Shown: positions 57,690 to 64,000 of the stretch, in pieces | Layout: every line of letters starts with the position of its first letter | Numbering within the stretch: the first letter of the stretch is position 1 | Assembly: GCF_014805625.2 (NCBI RefSeq) | Contig: NW_023998456.1 | Coordinates: forward strand, 432,061 to 496,060 | Source of the DNA: Glossina fuscipes | Taxonomy: Eukaryota; Arthropoda; Insecta; Diptera; Glossinidae | Length of the DNA: 64,000 bases | Direction of reading: 5' to 3' | Program-made: the position numbers and the translations under genes | The notes under the pieces: model-generated | What the model saw: only the letters and a program-made list of their open reading frames with translations | The model's database searches: none | Told to the model about the DNA's origin: nothing

Positions 57690-58879
57690 GTTTTAATGTG
57701 CAGCTTATCCAATTATAATTATTGCGGTGCATGCTTTTAGGTCGATTGGCATTTGAGAATAAGTTTTACATTCAATTAACAAATCGTACGCTAGATTAAG
57801 TGAATAAAAATGGAAGAAAGAGGAAATTATGCCTAGTAAACGTATAAATGGCCTTCAATTATTACTTATAAGGATACTCAGAGTTTTCTCATTTCCTTAT
57901 TATTATAAATATTTATGAGAAAATTAAACTAGATCCATCACCGGGAAATGACTTCCGTTTGATCACAAACGAACAAGTCAACAATTTTCAAATAAGAAAC
58001 AAATAACATTTATGTAATCATTAGTAGGAAAGTGGAAAATCTTAAGCTTCGTACATTTACTTTTAATTACAAGATTAAGATTACGCAGCAGATATGTTTA
58101 TTGGCTAAGAAATGTCTAGTTTTGCAGAAAATTACATATATTTCTCGATATTATATAAAATTTTAGCAAAAGGTAACCAGATGAACAACGAACACATGGA
58201 TTGATAATCGGTCTATAATTGAGCGAACAGATGGACATATGCAACAACAATGGAACAAATGGAGAGACGAATGGATGGACAGCCACAGGAATAGACAAAT
58301 GAAACGGAAGATGATCGGACGTATAAGCACACGAATAAATGGATTAATATAAGGCCGAACGGACAAACAAACTTACAAGGAAACGTATGGATTATATCAA
58401 CTCGGACTATGGGTCTAATTAGCAAGGTACTCGCCTTAAGGAGGAAGCACTGAAGCATATCCCTCTTTAACCGAAACGCAAGGGCAGGGTATCTCGCACA
58501 CACCGGTTCGTTTGGAGCTTTTGCATCTTTACTAATGCTTTACAATTGTACGGATGCCCATGCGAGCGATGCATGCAAAGATGACCGAAGGAATACCCAG
58601 CCAAACACTTTTGAATGCACCAGAACAATTTCCATGAGACTTACGTCTCTTTAGGTGCTAACTGCAACCATAAATCTAAAACTCTTCGCTGAATGAATGC
58701 AGCATGACGTAAGTTTGGACAAAAAGTGTTCTGTAATTGTTTAAAGAATTCTAATAATTGGAACACATTAGTCTATACGTTCACAGCATACCGTATAGAT
58801 GACGCCATTATTCACGAACCCATATATATCTAGCGAGTACAAGACTTCAAATGGAACGTGTCAAAATTTTGTAAGATTC
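56557..58879. other. AT-rich sequence, no gene seen
   Basis: Contains a (TA)n at about 57644-57680 and a loosely repetitive stretch of gaac/ggac/atgga words at 58200-58370. No exon of brp or any other gene was recognised. Confidence 0.5.
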
Positions 58880-60010
58880 CGACTAATAGTTTGCAAGTTA
58901 CGGTTATTTTAGTGACGCTTTCAAAAAGGCTTGTTCAAGCTTTGGTTTTTAAAGCGTCAAGATGTTGTTTAAATTCAGCATTGGCTTAAAAAACGTTACA
59001 GCCTCTATTCTCCCATGGGAACAACAATTTCTCAACGGTTCAGCGATTTTAAACAAGTCCTAAGGGTGCCGATCGTGCCGGTCGTCCAAATTCCACAGTT
59101 ATTCCACAGAACGTAAAAAAAAACACGCACAAAAACCTGACGCAATACCGAAAAGTAATGGAAGCGTGGGATAGCTGATTCCTTGATGATATCAAACGAC
59201 AGTGTATTTACTATTTTGCCATAATATTTGACCATGAGAGAATCCTGTTTGAAGTACGTACCGCGTTTTTTTCAATTTTGGCGAGCCACAAAATGTTGAT
59301 AATTGAAAGTGTTTTTCGGACGGATGAAATATGGACTCATCCCTACGGTCAAATCGGTATGCACTCGAGATTGCAGCAAACGACGAATGTCGTCCAAAGT
59401 GACCAAAAACTCAAAAGTTGACTGGATAGTTTATGGCCAATGGTCAATATTACACAGCAATGTTGGTGCGTTGCAATGTCAAGTTTGTATAAGAAAGTCC
59501 CCAAATGAAGAAGAAAAATGCCCACTTTCATCAAGACAATGCAGTGTGTCATAAGTCGTCCATAACAATAGCCAATTGCACGAAATGTCTTCCGAATTGC
59601 TTTCACGTCCATCGTATTTTTCCTAAATTAGCTCCCGGCGGCTATTCTCGAGTCCCACAAAATGCCTGCCGAAAAGGGAAACGGGGCCCATTCAAGAGTT
59701 CATTGCCGAAACTGCATATTTCGAAGGGTTGTGTGAGGAAGGCAAAGAGACGATATAAAAGGTTTGGAATTAATATATTACTCTTTAAGAAGAATGAAGA
59801 ATGTCGCTTTGTGCGCGAACGTTGTTGTTTTATTAATGATCCTGCGAGCCGATTCAGTGATGAGTTATCTTGCGATTTACTTTTCTATTTTGATCCCAGA
59901 ACACTAATATTAATCTATCAAGAATATTTAGTTTACATCAAGAATTATTGGAGTTTTTTTATTGCCAGTTTTGTTCAAAACATGAATTTATAACGAATTA
60001 AGTCGAAGTT
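58880..60010 (+). mobile_element. mariner transposase relic, different lineage
   Basis: The decayed copy reads RYSLYSPMGTTISQRFSDFK, then SLMISNDSVFTILP and MRESCLKYVPRFF (helix-turn-helix region). Next come DEIWTHPYGQIG (first catalytic aspartate) and FHQDNAVCHKSSITIA (second). The third segment is damaged: the usual SPDLAPSDY has become PKLAPGGYS. Tail fragments AETAYFEG and KVWN-YITL are still visible in other frames. Its FHQDNA/YITL signatures differ from the other three copies, so it belongs to a separate mariner lineage. Inactive. Confidence 0.82.
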
Positions 60011-60499
60011 GGGCTTACTACACCCCCATCTGCATAATAGACGATCAAAAAGTGGACGTTGTGGCCATATAGACGATTTCGTATCAGTCAATTTATTATA
60101 TGGAATACGAGCCGAAAAATGGACCAATGTTGTCTAAAGTTATAACAGTAAACTTATTTGGGAGAAGGTTCAAAATACAGGCACATCCCATCCAAATATC
60201 CCGCATTCACATGACATATCAAAGTTTTAGTTTTCATCGATTTTTGCTGAGGAATATAAAAAAACGTTCACACTAAATTGTCATATGGGGCGTGGTTACG
60301 AAAATGGCTTGATGCGGACGTGATAGTTAAAAGCAGGTTTCATCTCAAACCGTGTTAGATGTTACTTAACATTCCGTCCTAAACACAACAGATATGAGGT
60401 ATAGCAAAACCGAAGAAAACCATTATTTTAAAATAAGCGCAGTTTGAGCGAATGTTGAAAGTGTGCTACGAAAATCACTCATTTGAAAAAATGCGTCCG

Positions 60500-60770
60500 C
60501 ATGAAGGATACACTGAGACCGTCAGCATGCATGAGACAACCGCGGAAAGACTTGAGATAGGCCGACCTTTTACTTCTGAATCGATCGAAACTTCCCTGTT
60601 CATCAGTCTTGTTGTGTTATGCCCACCATACAGGGCGTAATTTTTGCGACATTTTGATAAAATTCGGTACACATGGCTAACGCTATTGAAAATGGTCAGG
60701 GTCGAACCACGTTTTCAACCATTTACCCCATGACGGCTTATTTTGAAAAGTCGTTGCATCAATAACTGTA
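60500..60770 (+). repeat. Dispersed repeat family 1, copy D
   Basis: Contains cttctgaatcgatcgaaact, then acattttgataaaattcgg, tacacatggctaacgc and tattgaaaatggtcagggtc. The final block is shared with copy C. A further partial match lies at about 61010-61080 (attttgatgagttttgg, tacacggacgtgt). Confidence 0.6.
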
Positions 60771-62214
60771 GGGTGATGTAGGGTGTTTTCGGAAAAGAAA
60801 CCAAAGAAAAAAGCTGGAGTTTTTCTTATTATTATTTAAATGTTAAGCTTCAAATTTAACAGATACGCAAGCTTTGCCGCTTAGTTAATATTTTTGCTTT
60901 ACATTTCCGTAGGTTAGCTTTCTATCTCTTTTCGTTTCGAATCTACTAATATGTAATATGTCTGCCCGTTTGTCCATATCCTATGCCTCTACCTGTGTTT
61001 GTGCTCGCTGCACAATTTTTGAAGAAATTTTGATGAGTTTTGGTACACGGACGTGTTATATATCTAGGATGACTCCCTCCCACAAATAAAATCATATTCT
61101 GAGGAAGCCATTTTTAACATTCAAAATTAGTATTTTGCCATACTAAAGCAGTGTGGAAAGTTTTAATGATAAAGCCATTTCCTCTTAAGCCCCTTTCGTA
61201 TAACTCTTCCAAAAAATTTTTTCTTATTGATTTCTTTAAGGCAACTAAGCCTAAATTCTGGCATTTTATGCCGAAAATTAATACCAAAAAGTTATTTGGC
61301 GTACAAATGGACAGTGGTAGAGTGGGACTACAGATATATATTTGTCAAATTCCTCCTCACATAAGCTCTCTTATGAAAATCATGTCAATAAGGTCTACTA
61401 ATTGCTACTTCATTACAAAGATACATGGAGAACTGTATTAGACGAACTAGCTTGCGGTAGTTAACAGTCGACCTTGTCCGAGTATAAGGTTTTAATTTTT
61501 TTTTCCTTTGAGACATACGAAATTGCCGTATGTCTGATATTTCTATAGGTTATGATAAATGTTCATAAAACATTAATACACAAGTAATATTATCTTGTTT
61601 GTACATTTGCAGAGTCGTTTGCGGATATTATTTGTAATTATGTCTGCACGCGTTTCCGTTACCACCGTCAAAAGCTCGAAATATGCTAATTATAACAAAA
61701 AGTTCGTTGCGCTCAGGAAAATCGAAAACAATATATTTTACACATATACTAGAGGAGCGTAATAATTGAAGTTAATTTATGAGTATGCACCAGGGCGTGC
61801 GTCTATCTGTTCGCTCCTCGGCGCGTGAAACAGCCAAGTGTCAGTAATACCCGAACGTCAGATATTTGTTCGTTTGACTCATCCATGTCTGTCTGTTCCC
61901 TTTATTTATCGGTGTGCTCGCAGTTTCTCGAAGCTCGTTGGCAAAGGGTAATCGTGAAAATATTTACCAAAATTTATGAGATTTCAAAATTTTTCTATAT
62001 CTTAGCTCTCGTAAGGGTTATTGCGGCCTATTTTTGGACTTCATTTGCAAAGAGTAAGAATATGTGTAATAAATCTGTGAGAGTTTTACGACAGATAAGG
62101 CGTGGTCAGACAGGCAGACGAACAGAAAATGACCCTAGGTCTTCGGCCATGCAGCCTTCAGAGAATTTCTGTGGGATATTTGATGATTATTTACAGATGG
62201 CTCTGTGTGTTTAA
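60771..62214. other. Repeat-rich intergenic sequence, no gene seen
   Basis: Contains a partial repeat family 1 match (61010-61080) and a gacaggcagacgaacag block at about 62107. ORFs of up to 129 codons (61825-62214) have no recognisable domain and overlap these repeats. Confidence 0.45.
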
Positions 62215-62560
62215 CGTCTGCACCTGGCTTGATGCCTTAATCAGACGGGTTGCCTACAACCATAGGCACTCAATTGAGTTGAGTGATCACCCCCAAGGGG
62301 GAGAGATAATCCCCTAATAAGGGAGCCTTTCTTACCCCGAGGTGCGCAGATGGTTCGCCGTGTATGGCCGTAAGAATCGTCACTCTGGTTAGTGTGAGGC
62401 CTAGCTGCACTCGATTGTTCCACTTTGGCTAGAAATTGCCAACCACAACCACCACGAGTACTCCCCGAAGGGCCGCACCAAAGCAGGAAGAAGAAGTCAA
62501 TATTTGTTAAGAAAGGCAAGGGACTCTTACCGCGATCGGACTCTTCACACTTTTGGTTAA
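62215..62560. other. GC-richer, hairpin-rich block of unknown nature
   Basis: This block is clearly less AT-rich than its surroundings and contains several short inverted repeats in a row. They are CACTCAA/TTGAGTG (62267-62273 with 62279-62285), CCCCC/GGGGG (62290-62294 with 62297-62301), CCC/GGG around 62312-62323 and TCACTC/GTGTGA (62380-62385 with 62392-62397, one mismatch). A cttacc followed by gtgaggc and gcactc recalls U1 snRNA in word order only, and the match is too weak to call. It could be a structured RNA relic, a SINE or part of a transposon. Confidence 0.35.
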
Positions 62561-63899
62561 TAGTCATCAGCTGAACCTGGAAATCTTTCGCAAGCGAAAT
62601 TCTTGTTATACATATCTTGTAAAAGTTTAGATCAATATGATATGAACGAATTGAACAACAAGTAAAACCTTGAAGGGAATAACGTCGCAGAGGTGTAATT
62701 TTTCTAGTTGGATTCAACGAGAAAAGTCTTTTGCGTGCTTTCAAGTTTTTGCATTGCCTCAGCAGATGCTTATGAAAAACAATTTGACATCGACATCTAC
62801 TAAGGGGCTTGCAGGCACACTGAATGATCGCCCGTGTTACAGTGACATTTATCGGTTAATTTTGCTGCATAAGAAGAGCGAGATACTGCATTCCTTATGC
62901 AATAAGCAAACAAGGTAATGTGCCACACATCACTCATCGAGATAAGAGTGCATTTACTTTATAAAGCTTTTGATAAATAGTTTTTAATGTTATGATGACG
63001 TTGACCAGGATAGTCTTTTGTTCTTTGCCAAAGCAACTAAATCATTTTGAAACCTGACCTGTGCGTAAATGAAATAATAGCGCATCAATTCTGCCATATA
63101 TTCCTATATCGACCTGCGAATTGTAGCAACATATAGATAGATAAGCGCACTGACGCCTTATCCAAACAGATAAATTTATTTGAAAAGGTGCGGAATTTGT
63201 GTAATTTATGTTATTTTGGTTCCCTATCCCGGGATGTGTCTTTATGTATAGACGGAACACACGAAAATTTCTATAACCTTATCATCCTACGGAGGGTATT
63301 ACCACCTTTGGCAATGGTAATGAACGCGTACGACACAGTAACGGTATTCAAAGAAAGACAAATAACAATAAAAGCTTTGTGGAAAACTTTTTTAAGTGTA
63401 CATAAGTTTTTAGATGTATATCCGTAAGTGTGCGTGCGTTGTGCACATGTGAGTAAATACAAACGAAAAAGTTGTTGTCATAGGGTTTCGAAGAATAACA
63501 TAGAAAAACAACTGAAAATTAGACAAAAGTAAGCTAAACGTTAGTTATGTACACGACCTCAACGTCTACTAGCTTTAAAAAAAAAAAGAAGAAAATGTGA
63601 AAGACAAAAGAAGAAGGGAAACGAAACATAAAACGAATACATAGCAAAAAACGCCAAAATTGCAACTTTCAAGTATTCGTACAAGGTTAGTTTTGTAAAG
63701 ATGGGAAGTGCAGCTAAATACCCTGTCGAGCATCACATTAAATGCATGGATAACAAGTCTTACATTTGCTACCTTGGCTAACATTAATCCATTCACATAT
63801 GTATGCTTACAAGTATTCAGTTTTAAATGAAATGTTTTTTACAGAAACAGGGAGAGAGAATTGCAAAAGAGAGATTTCAAATAAACGCACACAAACACG

Positions 63900-63903
<4 letters not shown>
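62561..63903. other. Intergenic sequence, no gene seen
   Basis: No recognised coding, RNA or mobile element signatures. Confidence 0.4.

Positions 63904-63943
<40 letters not shown>
63904..63943. repeat. (CA)n microsatellite
   Basis: A pure CA run of about 40 nt at the right edge of the window. Confidence 0.9.
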
Positions 63944-63944
<1 letters not shown>

Positions 63945-64000
63945 GGTAAATAGAAAAACTTTCAAAATTTTTATGTCAATATCGCAGAATCGGGGGAAGA

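Noticed and set aside
59303..59993. Two separate small genes
   Set aside because: Both are frames of one decayed mariner transposase.
61825..62214. 129-codon plus-strand ORF
   Set aside because: Overlaps dispersed-repeat blocks and has no recognisable family. Treated as chance.
62330..62450. U1 snRNA gene or pseudogene
   Set aside because: Only short words match in order (cttacc, gtgaggc, gcactc). Spacing and stems do not agree with a U1 fold well enough to call it.

Overview
The window looks like nuclear DNA from a higher (schizophoran) fly. It is very AT-rich, with long introns, many microsatellites and scattered mariner/Tc1 debris. Its one clear protein-coding gene is a spliced orthologue of Drosophila bruchpilot (brp), the presynaptic active-zone scaffold of the ELKS/CAST family. 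I cannot name the species from the sequence alone.

brp lies on the minus strand. Fifteen coding exons were placed by eye from GT/AG sites and similarity to the fly protein. They join in frame from an ATG at 52183 to a TAA at 24738, giving 5,769 nt or 1,922 residues. The first is a 488-residue low-complexity exon (P, Q, H, Y, S rich) that supplies an alternative N-terminus. The conserved coiled-coil body follows (43446 to 27000). The last is a separate 36-nt exon encoding the eleven-residue C-terminal tip, 2.2 kb downstream of its neighbour. The CAST/ELKS-like N-terminal exons of the canonical isoform were not found, so that promoter probably lies beyond position 64000.

Layout: 1-24.7 kb is AT-rich sequence downstream of brp with a mariner 3' end, a deleted Tc1 relic, a diverged tandem duplication, an exon-like ORF near 6 kb and dispersed repeats. 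24.7-52.2 kb is the brp unit. Its 7-kb intron at 30.8-37.8 kb holds, on the opposite strand, a decayed retrocopy of the nucleoporin gene Nup93 and a mariner relic. The intron between 43.4 and 50.7 kb holds two heat-shock-element-like motifs. 52.2-64 kb is upstream sequence with clustered GA tracts (one containing a 10-N gap), an 18-bp degenerate minisatellite, a fourth mariner relic, dispersed repeats and a GC-richer, hairpin-rich block near 62.3 kb.

Only brp appears intact. The transposase and Nup93 copies all carry stops or frameshifts. No tRNA, rRNA, CRISPR array or bacterial-type operon was seen.
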